64,000 bases of DNA from an uncultured Clostridia bacterium. GTDB taxonomy: Bacteria > Bacillota > Clostridia > UBA1381 > UBA9506. Shown here piece by piece: positions 46,904-55,877 of the stretch. Where the stretch lies: contig CAKSBF010000001.1 in the NCBI GenBank assembly GCA_934438075.1, forward strand, positions 186,001 to 250,000. Reading direction: 5' to 3'. A model generated the notes under the pieces. That model saw nothing but the letters and a program-made list of their open reading frames with translations. It ran no database searches and was not told where the DNA came from. How positions within the stretch are numbered: the stretch's first letter is position 1; each line of letters begins with the position of its first letter. The position numbers were made by a program, and so were the translations under genes.

Positions 46904-48120
46904 AACATTTCCCTCCGTGTAATAAGCTTACGGTATTGATCAAGTAAAATTTTGCTGTAATCCTCTGCCGACAATATTTCATAACTGCGTTTCTTACAAT
47001 TTTCCCGGATTCGCATATAATTTTCCTCATTATCCAAAACGCTTTTTATAACCCCGGCAACATGTTCGGGATCGGGTGTACGGATCAGCGCCCCGGTTAC
47101 ACCGTCCTCTACAAGCTCTGCCATGCCGCCGCAAGCCATAGTAATAACAGGAACACCCATGGAGTGCGCCTCCAAAATTGTTAAAGGGCAGTTTTCATAA
47201 CAAATGGAAGGTGCAATAAGCGCTTTTGCCTTTGCCATCACTTTTTGCAGGGCGTCGCCGGTAAGAAAGCCCGCCAATTGAATATTTGGTATATCGCGCA
47301 GCTCTGCTTCATCGGGACCGCTTCCGGCAACAACAAATTTATATTCAGGCAAAATCCGTGCTGTATGCGCCAAAAGTGTAACGCCTTTTTCTTTTGATAT
47401 TCTGCCGGCAAACACAAGATACGGATTTTGCTTATCATAACCTTCGCTCATTTTGGCTTTATTAATAAAATTATGCAAGACAAAGGTTTTTCCGCTATAA
47501 AAATCTTTGGCACCAATCAATTTTCTCTCAAGAAAATGACTTGGACATATATACAAATCCACCAGTTTGTATGTCTTCATTGCCGAATATAAATCCGCCT
47601 CTATAACGCCCAAAAAGCTTTTGACACCCGACAAGTGGATACAACGGTACCGCAGACAATTCCAACTGCTGCCCTCCACACACTTCATACAAGGCTTGTT
47701 TTCCATAAAATTATATAATAAGTGGTTGGGGCATATCATCTGATAGTCATGTACGGTCTGCACAAGCGGTATCTTTCTCTTCTTCACTGCGTAAATAATG
47801 GAAGGAGTAAGCTGGAAATTAATATTATTCATGTGAACAATATCAGGCCGAAAGCTGTCCAGCACTCGCCCGATCTTCCTTTTTGCCGCAAAAGAGTAAA
47901 TAATTTTAAACGGATATAGCATCCGCCCGATTGCCTTCGAATGAAAATCCATATTCTGTGTATACAGCCCCAACGAATTGCTAACCGTATTTTTTTTATC
48001 ATACATACCAAAATATTCCACCTCGTGACCGGCTTTGGCAAAACACTCTCCCAGTTTCAGTGCATAGCTTTCCGCACCGCCGCGCGGGTATAGAAACTTA
48101 TTTACCATTAATATTCTCAT
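46900..48120 (-). CDS. Family 4 glycosyltransferase
   Basis: 406 residues from ATG 48120 (MRILMVNKFLYPRGG), supported by GAGGCGGG 8 nt upstream; longer in-frame starts would run into the Wzy-like gene. GT-B fold: N-terminal acceptor domain with GGAESYALKLGECF and HMNNINFQLTPS, a cysteine-rich insert (CMKCVEGSSWNC, about residues 140-160), then the donor domain with FAGRISKEKGVTLLA and the EX7E-type ENCPLTILEAHSMGVPVIT. It adds a sugar to the EPS repeat unit. Confidence 0.91.
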   Translation of the reverse strand: MRILMVNKFLYPRGGAESYALKLGECFAKAGHEVEYFGMYDKKNTVSNSLGLYTQNMDFHSKAIGRMLYPFKIIYSFAAKRKIGRVLDSFRPDIVHMNNINFQLTPSIIYAVKKRKIPLVQTVHDYQMICPNHLLYNFMENKPCMKCVEGSSWNCLRYRCIHLSGVKSFLGVIEADLYSAMKTYKLVDLYICPSHFLERKLIGAKDFYSGKTFVLHNFINKAKMSEGYDKQNPYLVFAGRISKEKGVTLLAHTARILPEYKFVVAGSGPDEAELRDIPNIQLAGFLTGDALQKVMAKAKALIAPSICYENCPLTILEAHSMGVPVITMACGGMAELVEDGVTGALIRTPDPEHVAGVIKSVLDNEENYMRIRENCKKRSYEILSAEDYSKILLDQYRKLITRREML

Positions 48121-48139
48121 AAAAGCAACCCGCCTCATT

Positions 48140-49420
48140 TCACTTGTTCTGCCCTGACACATAGCCAAACATTTTTGTTTCGGTATTACGCACTTTTTCA
48201 TCAAAACCGCTGCCAATCATCAGAATCGCCAGCGTCATCGCGACCAGAGGATAATTCATTGTATTGTCTGTCATGGATACAATAATCATATACAACAGCA
48301 GCGCAAATGTTATAATGGCATTTTCTGTCCTGCCGCCGGCTCCAAAATACCAAACACGAGCCACTGTCATTGACAAAAGCCATAATATATATCCCCAAAA
48401 GCCCAAATCGACAAAATACTGCAAAAAATCGTTATGAACGGCAGATACACCAATGTGCACGTTGGTACTTAACTGATACGTCAAAAAGCCGATTCCTCTG
48501 CCCAGAAAGCCCGGAGAAAATTCGTAGTATTTATCAACTGCATTATATATATCCACCCGACCGCTTGTATCAACACCTATCTGCTCTAAAAATTGAAAGC
48601 CGCCCGATTTAATGGCCCCTATATATCCAATCAGCAAAAACACCGTTAAAACCGTTAAAAATGTAGTCAGCCTCACCGCTGTTTTTTCACTGTATCTTGC
48701 AATCAGCTTCAGTGTAAAACCAAAAAACAGAGCAATTATAATTGCAATGATACCGATCCGTTTAAATGCGGAAAGAAAACAAAACAGTGTTAAAAGAAAC
48801 AATATCACAAACGCTGCATTCTTTTGGGGTTTTAATATCATGTAAATCATATAGGCACCTAAACAAAATGCCAGTTCGTGTACCTCCGCCTGCACGATAA
48901 TGTCTCCTGTTTCTGCCGCAAAAGTTTTAATCAGGGTGCTCAGCTCCGAAAAATAGTTTCCCAAACCGTTTTCAACTATAATGGCTGCAATCATTAATAT
49001 ATTTGCCGCAAGAACAGCAAACAGATTGTACCATATTCCCTTCTCGCCGAATATGTACAGAAATGCAGCTGCTGCCATAGAAAACGAAAGCATATTTGTG
49101 TATATAAACGCACCCGAAAGCCCCCTTGCAATAACGTTGGTATCGACCTGCGTAACAAACCATATGAAAAGTGACACAATAAACGTAACCAGCAGCGGCA
49201 CACTGTACATCAATGCTCCTTTGGCCGCCGTTACACCTCTTGCAATATTTGGCTTATGCAAAAAACTTGCCGCACCCGAAGCAGCCAGGACAAGGGCAAA
49301 CGCATGCCGATAGGTAACAAATATGCCAAGGTTAATGACCTCTGTAAGAAAGTAATACATAAGGATTGCAATTATAATAAAATAGAATGTCTTTACTTTT
49401 CCAGAAATCTTACCTTCCAT
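48140..49420 (-). CDS. Wzy/O-antigen-ligase-like EPS polymerase
   Basis: 426-residue membrane protein with about 10-12 hydrophobic segments and a large extracytoplasmic loop before the C-terminal helices. The segment VHNDFLQYFVDLGFWGYILW is the typical O-antigen ligase/polymerase signature. In this operon, with a Wzx-like flippase and Wzz-like proteins, it is the likely polymerase joining exported repeat units. AGAGGG precedes the ATG. Confidence 0.86.
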   Translation of the reverse strand: MEGKISGKVKTFYFIIIAILMYYFLTEVINLGIFVTYRHAFALVLAASGAASFLHKPNIARGVTAAKGALMYSVPLLVTFIVSLFIWFVTQVDTNVIARGLSGAFIYTNMLSFSMAAAAFLYIFGEKGIWYNLFAVLAANILMIAAIIVENGLGNYFSELSTLIKTFAAETGDIIVQAEVHELAFCLGAYMIYMILKPQKNAAFVILFLLTLFCFLSAFKRIGIIAIIIALFFGFTLKLIARYSEKTAVRLTTFLTVLTVFLLIGYIGAIKSGGFQFLEQIGVDTSGRVDIYNAVDKYYEFSPGFLGRGIGFLTYQLSTNVHIGVSAVHNDFLQYFVDLGFWGYILWLLSMTVARVWYFGAGGRTENAIITFALLLYMIIVSMTDNTMNYPLVAMTLAILMIGSGFDEKVRNTETKMFGYVSGQNK

Positions 49421-49442
49421 ATGCGCTTGCCCTCTTCTTTCA

Positions 49443-51335
49443 TTAATTATTCTTTTCTTCCTCTTTCTTTAATTCGGACACATACATTTTCTTATTTCTT
49501 ATTGTTTCTGTAAACAGTTTTCTTGCTGTCCGAGTTTCCCTGAAGGATTCTGCTATACCAACTTTATACTCGATTGCAATCTCTGCATGTTCCTCTCTCT
49601 CGTCCAGCCGCAGTTTAAACAGATTTATAATATCCTCAACACCAATATAGTCCGAATTTCTTACAAGAATAATAAAACTGCCGTTCCCGTTATAAACAAA
49701 TACAGCATCGGTTTTCCCGAATGTTTCCTTCAGCAGTTTCGCAAACATTCCAATAATTTCATCCCCGGTTTGATGTGAATATTCGGTATTTATTGCAATA
49801 AGATTAGAAATTTCAACCATACAATATACAATGCCGTCATCAAGCAGCTTTTTGTCCATCGACTTGAGATATCTGTCAAAATATGCACGGTTGTTCAAAC
49901 CGGTCATGTGATCGGTATAGAAAACGTAATGAATAATATCACCTATTCTGCCAAAGACAACCGCACCGCCAAAGCATAAAATCATTAGGAAGAAAAAGGC
50001 AATCAGTGTATACAATTTCACATTAATACTTTCCTTAACCGAAGAAGATGATAAAACAGAAATGTAGCTTGCGCCAAGGTATTCGTTATATTCATCATTT
50101 GTCTGTGTTGTCACTTGATATAGTTTTGTTAATTCCGTTACAAGATCCTGAATCTCCCTGTCAACGTCTTCTTTAATCTGCGGATAATACTCATTATGCA
50201 GTTCCGTACAGGTTTTATTAGAAGCCTCGCACTCCCTGTCGGTGCAGGCTCCCGTACATTTCTGAAAAGTGTCAATAATATACCGGCTGTAGGCAGTATC
50301 TATAATGGCGTGCTCTTTCATTTCATTATGCTCTCTCCAGCTGTATACCAGCTCGTCATATGTAACGGTCTGGTCTCCTTGGGCAAGCGGATTTCCATTG
50401 CCATCTACAAGGTTACGTTCATGCACATTATCAAGAATATACTCATGAGTAATATTGGTATTGCCTGACTCTCTCATTTTTTCCACATAGGCGTCAATTA
50501 CCGTAACAACGTCATTCACAATGCTTGTTTCTTTTGCATTGGAAATATTGTTATTATCTATCCTCGTTGTATAGTCGGAAAGCAAAACCGATTTGTTCTT
50601 TGTTATCTGATATTTATATATTTTTGAAAATAATGACGAGACCTTTACAGAGCGAATATAATTAAAATCATCCGCCAGGTCATTAAATGACATTCCTGTT
50701 TCCGTTGCACGGTAATACGGCTTCTGCTCCATCCTTTGATATAAGGTTTGCAGGGTATCGTCAATGCTGGTATCAATTAATTCCATCATTTCAATATAAT
50801 CATAATTGCTGTCATCCAGATTTTCTATGGTATTGTTAGCAGGAGCTATATTTACATATTTCTGGCTAAATTCGGAAAAATATACATCCAGAGTTTCATC
50901 AATAACCGTTCTTGCAAACCCTGCCCCCTCATTATTGGCGGCAATAAACGAAACGATATACGTACTCGGTTCGTAGACATATTCTTCTCCCTCTTCAAGC
51001 TTGGCATCCTTTTGGGCAACTTTATCCTGATCGGGAAGAGGAATAATATTGATTCTTGAAATAAGACTATCAACAGAATAGCTTCCCGTCAGCCCCATGC
51101 GTTCAACAACCTTTGACATTACGGCCGAGGATTTTATTTCATTAACATCCAATTTGTCACCCGTCGGAGCCAAACCCTTTTCCGCCTGCTCGTCATTATA
51201 ATGGATTACTTCGGAGGCAAGGTAAGTATTGGACGATTTTAATTTTAAATTAATAACATATGTTGCCAAAACACAAAAAACTAAGATATAGGGCAGAAAT
51301 TTTTTAACATATCTTGAAAATTGAAAATTTTTCAT
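49443..51335 (-). CDS. Wzz-like chain-length protein fused to a degenerate GGDEF domain
   Basis: 630 residues. A transmembrane helix at about 13-30 is followed by about 400 extracytoplasmic residues that look like a Wzz/chain-length determinant (SSAVMSKVVERMGLTGSYSV, LISRINIIPLPDQ) with long helical stretches. A second helix lies at about 432-455. The cytoplasmic C-terminal domain (about 470-610) is GGDEF-like: DHMTGLNNRAYFDRYL, HQTGDEIIGMFAKLL, but the active-site loop reads YNGNGSF and the expected RxxD is missing. It is thus probably non-catalytic and may bind nucleotide or signal status to the polymer-length apparatus. GGGAGGA precedes the ATG, 4 nt after its Wzz-like neighbour. Confidence 0.85.
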   Translation of the reverse strand: MKNFQFSRYVKKFLPYILVFCVLATYVINLKLKSSNTYLASEVIHYNDEQAEKGLAPTGDKLDVNEIKSSAVMSKVVERMGLTGSYSVDSLISRINIIPLPDQDKVAQKDAKLEEGEEYVYEPSTYIVSFIAANNEGAGFARTVIDETLDVYFSEFSQKYVNIAPANNTIENLDDSNYDYIEMMELIDTSIDDTLQTLYQRMEQKPYYRATETGMSFNDLADDFNYIRSVKVSSLFSKIYKYQITKNKSVLLSDYTTRIDNNNISNAKETSIVNDVVTVIDAYVEKMRESGNTNITHEYILDNVHERNLVDGNGNPLAQGDQTVTYDELVYSWREHNEMKEHAIIDTAYSRYIIDTFQKCTGACTDRECEASNKTCTELHNEYYPQIKEDVDREIQDLVTELTKLYQVTTQTNDEYNEYLGASYISVLSSSSVKESINVKLYTLIAFFFLMILCFGGAVVFGRIGDIIHYVFYTDHMTGLNNRAYFDRYLKSMDKKLLDDGIVYCMVEISNLIAINTEYSHQTGDEIIGMFAKLLKETFGKTDAVFVYNGNGSFIILVRNSDYIGVEDIINLFKLRLDEREEHAEIAIEYKVGIAESFRETRTARKLFTETIRNKKMYVSELKKEEEKNN

Positions 51336-51339
51336 TTCT

Positions 51340-52719
51340 TCAGTCCTCCCTGTAGTTTTTATGTTCTTCCGGCATATCTTTTGCTATTGCATAAAGCGTC
51401 ACGGCCACATATGCAAACAAGGCAAACAATATGATCGTCTTCAGTTCGCTGATAAGCGAATTTCCAGAAATGCTTACAGCAATACACTGATTCATTTTGT
51501 AATTGGAATATTCCCTTCCGGCGGCAATAGCTTCTTCTGCCAAAGAATGAATCTTTTCATCTATTGATGCAATCAACACATCCGCCGCTTCATATGCAGA
51601 GGAACTGCCGGCAGTATTTTGCATTTTTTCAATAATCAGGTCATTATCCATTATCTCTTTTTCATTCGAGGCAACCTGATCGCTGAAATCAGTTGCTTTT
51701 ACCGATAGCTCATCAATACCAACCTTTGTCCTTCCCATATAATATTTACCCGAATCATCCCAAGTCGGTACCAAAACAACCCTTGTCATTTCTTCCGAAT
51801 ACATAGCAATTGCCTGATTGCACAAATCAAATGATGCGGCATTTCTCCTGCGGTCAAAATCCGTGTTGGTGTTCTGATAAGACAGCCTGTCAATATAACC
51901 TGCCTTGTCTCTTACAATACCGTTTTGCAGGATTAAAGCTCTCAGATTCTGATCAATCTGTGTTTCTTTAAACTGATGCACTTTACCGGCTATTGAATGA
52001 AAAGTTAAGTTATCTTTCGTCACAAAACTCGAACTTTTTTCCGCCATACCATATAGATAATTTAATATTTTTGCTGTTTCCTTATTAAAATAAAGCACAA
52101 CATCCATATATTCCATTGTCCGGAAATCCGTTTGCCCACCGGTGGTATTCAGCTGAAAATTGTCTGTATATTTTTCTATATAGTACTCTTTATAAGCGCT
52201 TGTAACCAACTTTACCACATTTTCGGCATTTAAATGCTGCGTCGCCCGCGAGGCATGATATTCAATCACAAACTCCGTTGATATATGATAGTTTGATTCA
52301 TCCCCAACATCCCCCTGAACATAAGGGTATACAGAGAGGCATCCCCTGAGGTCATTTGCACTCACTTTTTCAAGCGCACCCTTCTCAATAGCCCGTTTAA
52401 GCACATCATCACAGGCTATTTCCGCCATATTATATCGCGTACCGTTAGAATTTTGCGCCTGTGAAGCTTCTGAATAATTTAACGATACAACCGCGTTCAC
52501 CGATTTTTTGGAATATAAATAATGAAACATGCCAAAGACAGCGGTAAGCACAAATACAACCAACAGGACCCATGCCTGTATATATTTTGCATTGGTAAAA
52601 ACTTTTATTAATTCACTCCGCGCAATATGTTTGGAGCGAAAATACAGAAGCACGATTCCGATTATCAACATCACCGCAGCAACAGCAACAGGTATCTTCC
52701 ATAAAAATGAAATATACAT
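51340..52719 (-). CDS. Wzz-like polysaccharide co-polymerase
   Basis: 459 residues with membrane helices at about 6-27, 50-70 and 430-448. The central extracytoplasmic region (about 75-425) begins like a chain-length determinant (VNAVVSLNYSEASQAQ, MAEIACDDVLKRAIEKGALE) and ends in helical sequence rich in Glu/Ile. The C-terminus is short and cytoplasmic, without a kinase. Together with the next gene it probably sets EPS chain length. The extra N-terminal helix is unusual for Wzz proteins. Confidence 0.75.
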   Translation of the reverse strand: MYISFLWKIPVAVAAVMLIIGIVLLYFRSKHIARSELIKVFTNAKYIQAWVLLVVFVLTAVFGMFHYLYSKKSVNAVVSLNYSEASQAQNSNGTRYNMAEIACDDVLKRAIEKGALEKVSANDLRGCLSVYPYVQGDVGDESNYHISTEFVIEYHASRATQHLNAENVVKLVTSAYKEYYIEKYTDNFQLNTTGGQTDFRTMEYMDVVLYFNKETAKILNYLYGMAEKSSSFVTKDNLTFHSIAGKVHQFKETQIDQNLRALILQNGIVRDKAGYIDRLSYQNTNTDFDRRRNAASFDLCNQAIAMYSEEMTRVVLVPTWDDSGKYYMGRTKVGIDELSVKATDFSDQVASNEKEIMDNDLIIEKMQNTAGSSSAYEAADVLIASIDEKIHSLAEEAIAAGREYSNYKMNQCIAVSISGNSLISELKTIILFALFAYVAVTLYAIAKDMPEEHKNYRED

Positions 52720-52739
52720 TCTATTCTTTCCTTTCCAAG

Positions 52740-53993
52740 CTAAAATTTATTGATATCAATAATAACCAACTCGGGCTGATTATTGATTCTGAAAAGATTC
52801 GCATTGGACAATCCCGAACTGACTATCAGCGGACTTCCTGCTACATCATACCTTCCGTATACATAGCTGCCTTTTCTATCAGGGAAAAATCCTCCCTCAT
52901 GTGTGTACAGTCCTCCCAAAAACGGCAGTCTGGTAAATCCGCCGTGGGTGTGTCCGCATATCATAATATCTCCCCACGTATCAGTTTCGTAAGTCTCAAA
53001 AACAATCGGCTCGTGAAGCACCGTAATTTTCAGATTATTTAAATTATTATAAAGATATTCGTTAAAACTTTCTCCCGCATAGGACCAAAACGATGACGGA
53101 TTTGATGTAAGAACACCATAAATATCAACCTTCGTAGAGCCAATCATAATGGAATCCATCCCATTTTTCAAAACTTTTACTCCGTTTTTTTCCAGTTCTT
53201 TTGCAAAATCATCTCTTATCTCCAAAAGTTTTGACGGGTCACGATTACCATCATTAAAGCCAAACTTTTTATCCAGTGCTTCCTGTGAAAGCGGCACATC
53301 ATAATACCGCTCTTCCTCATTATTTCCGTAGATATAATACAAAGGCGCCGTTTCTGCCAGCCTTGAACACAGCCGAACCAGCTTATCGAAGGAGCTGGCA
53401 GACGAATCCAGGCAGTCTCCTGTAAATAATATTAAATCCGGCTTCAGCTTTTCCACGCGCGCAATCATCTTGCTGTTATCTTTACCAAACTCGCTGTTAT
53501 GCAAATCAGAAACCTGGATAATGCGAATCTGACTATTCACTTTCAGGCTGCTGACATTATAAAACGTTTCCTTAAAATTTCGGTTAATCATATAATTGCC
53601 CGCTAGCACTGCCGCAACCAACGTGACAGCAGCAAATATCAGACTTAAGCCAAACCATTTTGCTGCCATAAGATGCTTTTGATATTGTACATTGTCCACC
53701 CTCGGCGCTTTTAGTTTTCTCTTGTGAATTTCCATTTTTTTTGAATAGCCGACAACAGAGCAAATCTGAATCCACACGAATTCACCATAATTTTTTTTAA
53801 ATTCTTTTAAGGACTCTATACCATAATATCCGATAACGATCTTTTTTCTGCTAATGCTTTCAAAAACAAAATATTCAATCCATTTTTCATAAATTTCTTC
53901 CGGTACAACTATTTTTAAATGCTCTTTTATGCGTTGTTCCTGATTGTCAAGATCATCTGTCCAAACAGGCAAGTCCGATACATATGTATCCAT
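52740..53993 (-). CDS. Membrane metallophosphoesterase with DnaA-domain-I-like N-terminus
   Basis: 417 residues. Residues about 20-95 (IKEHLKIVVPEEIYEKWIEY..., ending VVGYSKKMEI) align by eye with the N-terminal domain of DnaA. A membrane helix follows (about 113-133), then a calcineurin-type phosphoesterase domain (about 155-415): VSDLHNSEFGKDN, FTGDCLDS, YIYGNNEEE, ICGHTHGG. This is the YkuE-like branch, active on phospholipid or lipid-linked phosphate substrates outside the membrane. In an EPS operon it might recycle or trim undecaprenyl-linked intermediates (inference). GGAAGGG precedes the ATG. Confidence 0.85.
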   Translation of the reverse strand: MDTYVSDLPVWTDDLDNQEQRIKEHLKIVVPEEIYEKWIEYFVFESISRKKIVIGYYGIESLKEFKKNYGEFVWIQICSVVGYSKKMEIHKRKLKAPRVDNVQYQKHLMAAKWFGLSLIFAAVTLVAAVLAGNYMINRNFKETFYNVSSLKVNSQIRIIQVSDLHNSEFGKDNSKMIARVEKLKPDLILFTGDCLDSSASSFDKLVRLCSRLAETAPLYYIYGNNEEERYYDVPLSQEALDKKFGFNDGNRDPSKLLEIRDDFAKELEKNGVKVLKNGMDSIMIGSTKVDIYGVLTSNPSSFWSYAGESFNEYLYNNLNNLKITVLHEPIVFETYETDTWGDIMICGHTHGGFTRLPFLGGLYTHEGGFFPDRKGSYVYGRYDVAGSPLIVSSGLSNANLFRINNQPELVIIDINKF

Positions 53994-53996
53994 ATC

Positions 53997-55142
53997 TCAC
54001 CCTTCCTTTCCCTTATTTGTTAAAACGCTCTCATATAAACGGTATGTAGCATACGCAGCATCCTTCCAGCTATACTTTTTCAAAATAAATTCATCCGTAC
54101 CGTCCCGCAAATCTTTTACAAGCTGCTCGTTATCACATACATCCTTCAGTTTAGCCGCCAAATCGCTGACATTTCCCTTTTTAAAATAGATTGCTCTGTC
54201 TTCCGCCACCGCTGTATTTTCGGGGATATCCGAGCACAAAAGAGCATTGTTATACGCCAACGCCTCCAATAAACTAAGCGACATTCCCTCAATATCAGAC
54301 GGCAGACAAACCGCATAGGCATTGCTGTACATTTCCTCCAGAACCTCCCCGGATATAAACCCGGTAAAGATAATATTAGAATTTTCTGCTGCTTTTTTCT
54401 TCAGAAACGCCACATAATCATCCGTATCACTCGTATCTCCGGCAATGACAAGCTTTTTCTCTGTTTGTATGCTGTTATAGGCATCTATCAGATAATGAAT
54501 CCCTTTTTCCGCCGTAAGCCTTGATATCACACAAATATATTCATCCTTATGCAGCTCATACATTTCCGTTATTTTGTCCGCTTTCCTGTGCCTGGGTCTA
54601 TCTATGCCGTTCGGAATTATCTTTGTTTCTCGACGATATGTTTTCTTAAAATAATCATGCGCACTTTCACTTAGAACAATAATCTCATCCGCACACGAAG
54701 CAAGGGTTTTCTCTCCAAGCTTAATATATTTTGAAGCAAAACCGCTGCCCCATTTTTCCCGCTGCCAGTCCAAGCCGTGTACGGTCGCAATGCATCGTTT
54801 CCCGAATAGTTTTGGAATCCACATTGCCGCGCACGGTCCCTCTGCATGAAAGTGGACAATGTCATACCTGCCGAAAGCCGCACACACCGCCGCTGTATAC
54901 GAAGCAAGCATGGCTGCTATCCCCCTCATCTTAACAGTCGGCGCCTTTTTTAATCTGACACCTTTATATGTTTTATCTGTTACTGTTCCTATATATTCAT
55001 TTTCCACTTTATCAGACGAACGATTATAACAGGTTACATCCGCTCCAAGCTCTGTCAACAAGGGACACAAAGATGTAAGTACGTTTTCTATCCCTCCGCG
55101 CCTTGACGGTACCACCTTATGACCTATCATAGCCACCTTCAT
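53997..55142 (-). CDS. Family 4 glycosyltransferase
   Basis: 381 residues, GT-B fold. The N-terminal MIGHKVVPSRRGGIENVLTS, YDIVHFHAEGP and VHGLDWQREKWG resemble GT4 enzymes of the rhamnosyl/galactosyl type. Donor-domain segments are SRLTAEKGIHYLIDAY, VCLPSDIEGMSLSLLEALAY and PENTAVAEDRAIYF. AGGAGA precedes the ATG. It lies next to the initiating transferase and may add the second sugar; specificity is unknown. Confidence 0.92.
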   Translation of the reverse strand: MKVAMIGHKVVPSRRGGIENVLTSLCPLLTELGADVTCYNRSSDKVENEYIGTVTDKTYKGVRLKKAPTVKMRGIAAMLASYTAAVCAAFGRYDIVHFHAEGPCAAMWIPKLFGKRCIATVHGLDWQREKWGSGFASKYIKLGEKTLASCADEIIVLSESAHDYFKKTYRRETKIIPNGIDRPRHRKADKITEMYELHKDEYICVISRLTAEKGIHYLIDAYNSIQTEKKLVIAGDTSDTDDYVAFLKKKAAENSNIIFTGFISGEVLEEMYSNAYAVCLPSDIEGMSLSLLEALAYNNALLCSDIPENTAVAEDRAIYFKKGNVSDLAAKLKDVCDNEQLVKDLRDGTDEFILKKYSWKDAAYATYRLYESVLTNKGKEG

Positions 55143-55166
55143 TTTACATTCTCCTATATTTATATT

Positions 55167-55847
55167 TTATCTGCCCGTTGCCGAAAGCATAACAACAGGT
55201 GTCCTCAGCATTATTTTAATATCGTTTAAAAAGGTTCGGTTCTGTATGTACTCCAAATCCATTTCCACCCACTCTTCAAAAGGGATGTCATTGCGGTTTT
55301 TGGAGATTTGCCAGGTACAGGTCAAACCCGGTGTTACCAGAAGCCTCAGTTTTTGATAATCTGTGTAAAATTCAACTTCCCTCGGCAGAGGCGGACGCGG
55401 TCCGACAAGCGACATATCACCTTTTAAAACATTAAAAAACTGCATCAATTCATCCAAGGATACTTTTCTTAAAAACTTCCCCACCCGTGTAATTCGAGGG
55501 TCTTCTCTCATTTTAAATACAGGGCCGTCCATCTCATTGCGTGCCGTCAATGTATCCAGCTGCTTGTCTGCGGAAGTACGCATGGTCCGAAATTTATACA
55601 TGTAAAATTCCTTTCCATGCCGTCCGACACGAATTTGCTTGTATACAGGACTCTCACTGGGGTCATCAATATAAATAATGAGCGCAATAATCAGCATCAG
55701 CGGAAGAAAAAATAATAAAATCAATGTTGCGAAAAAAATATCAAACAGTCTTTTTTTCTTCCAATACGCTGCATAAGATTTTTCAAGAATGGCTTCCAAT
55801 CTGATTCTTGTTTTTTCATCAACTTTTTCATGCTCAAGGTATGGCAT
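55167..55847 (-). CDS. Initiating undecaprenyl-phosphate sugar transferase (PGT)
   Basis: 226 residues. Small monotopic phosphoglycosyltransferase without the long WbaP-type N-terminus: one hydrophobic membrane-dipping helix (FFATLILLFFLPLMLIIALII, about 38-58), then KQIRVGRHGKEFYMYKFRTM, the catalytic Asp-Glu in KVSLDELMQFFNVLKGDMS, and VGPRPPLPREVEFY. It would load the first sugar-phosphate on undecaprenyl phosphate and so start each EPS repeat unit. ATG 55847 is chosen over GTG 55853 because AAAGGAG has proper spacing only to the former. Confidence 0.94.
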   Translation of the reverse strand: MPYLEHEKVDEKTRIRLEAILEKSYAAYWKKKRLFDIFFATLILLFFLPLMLIIALIIYIDDPSESPVYKQIRVGRHGKEFYMYKFRTMRTSADKQLDTLTARNEMDGPVFKMREDPRITRVGKFLRKVSLDELMQFFNVLKGDMSLVGPRPPLPREVEFYTDYQKLRLLVTPGLTCTWQISKNRNDIPFEEWVEMDLEYIQNRTFLNDIKIMLRTPVVMLSATGR

Positions 55848-55877
55848 TACCACGCTCTCCTTTCGTGATATCTGATA

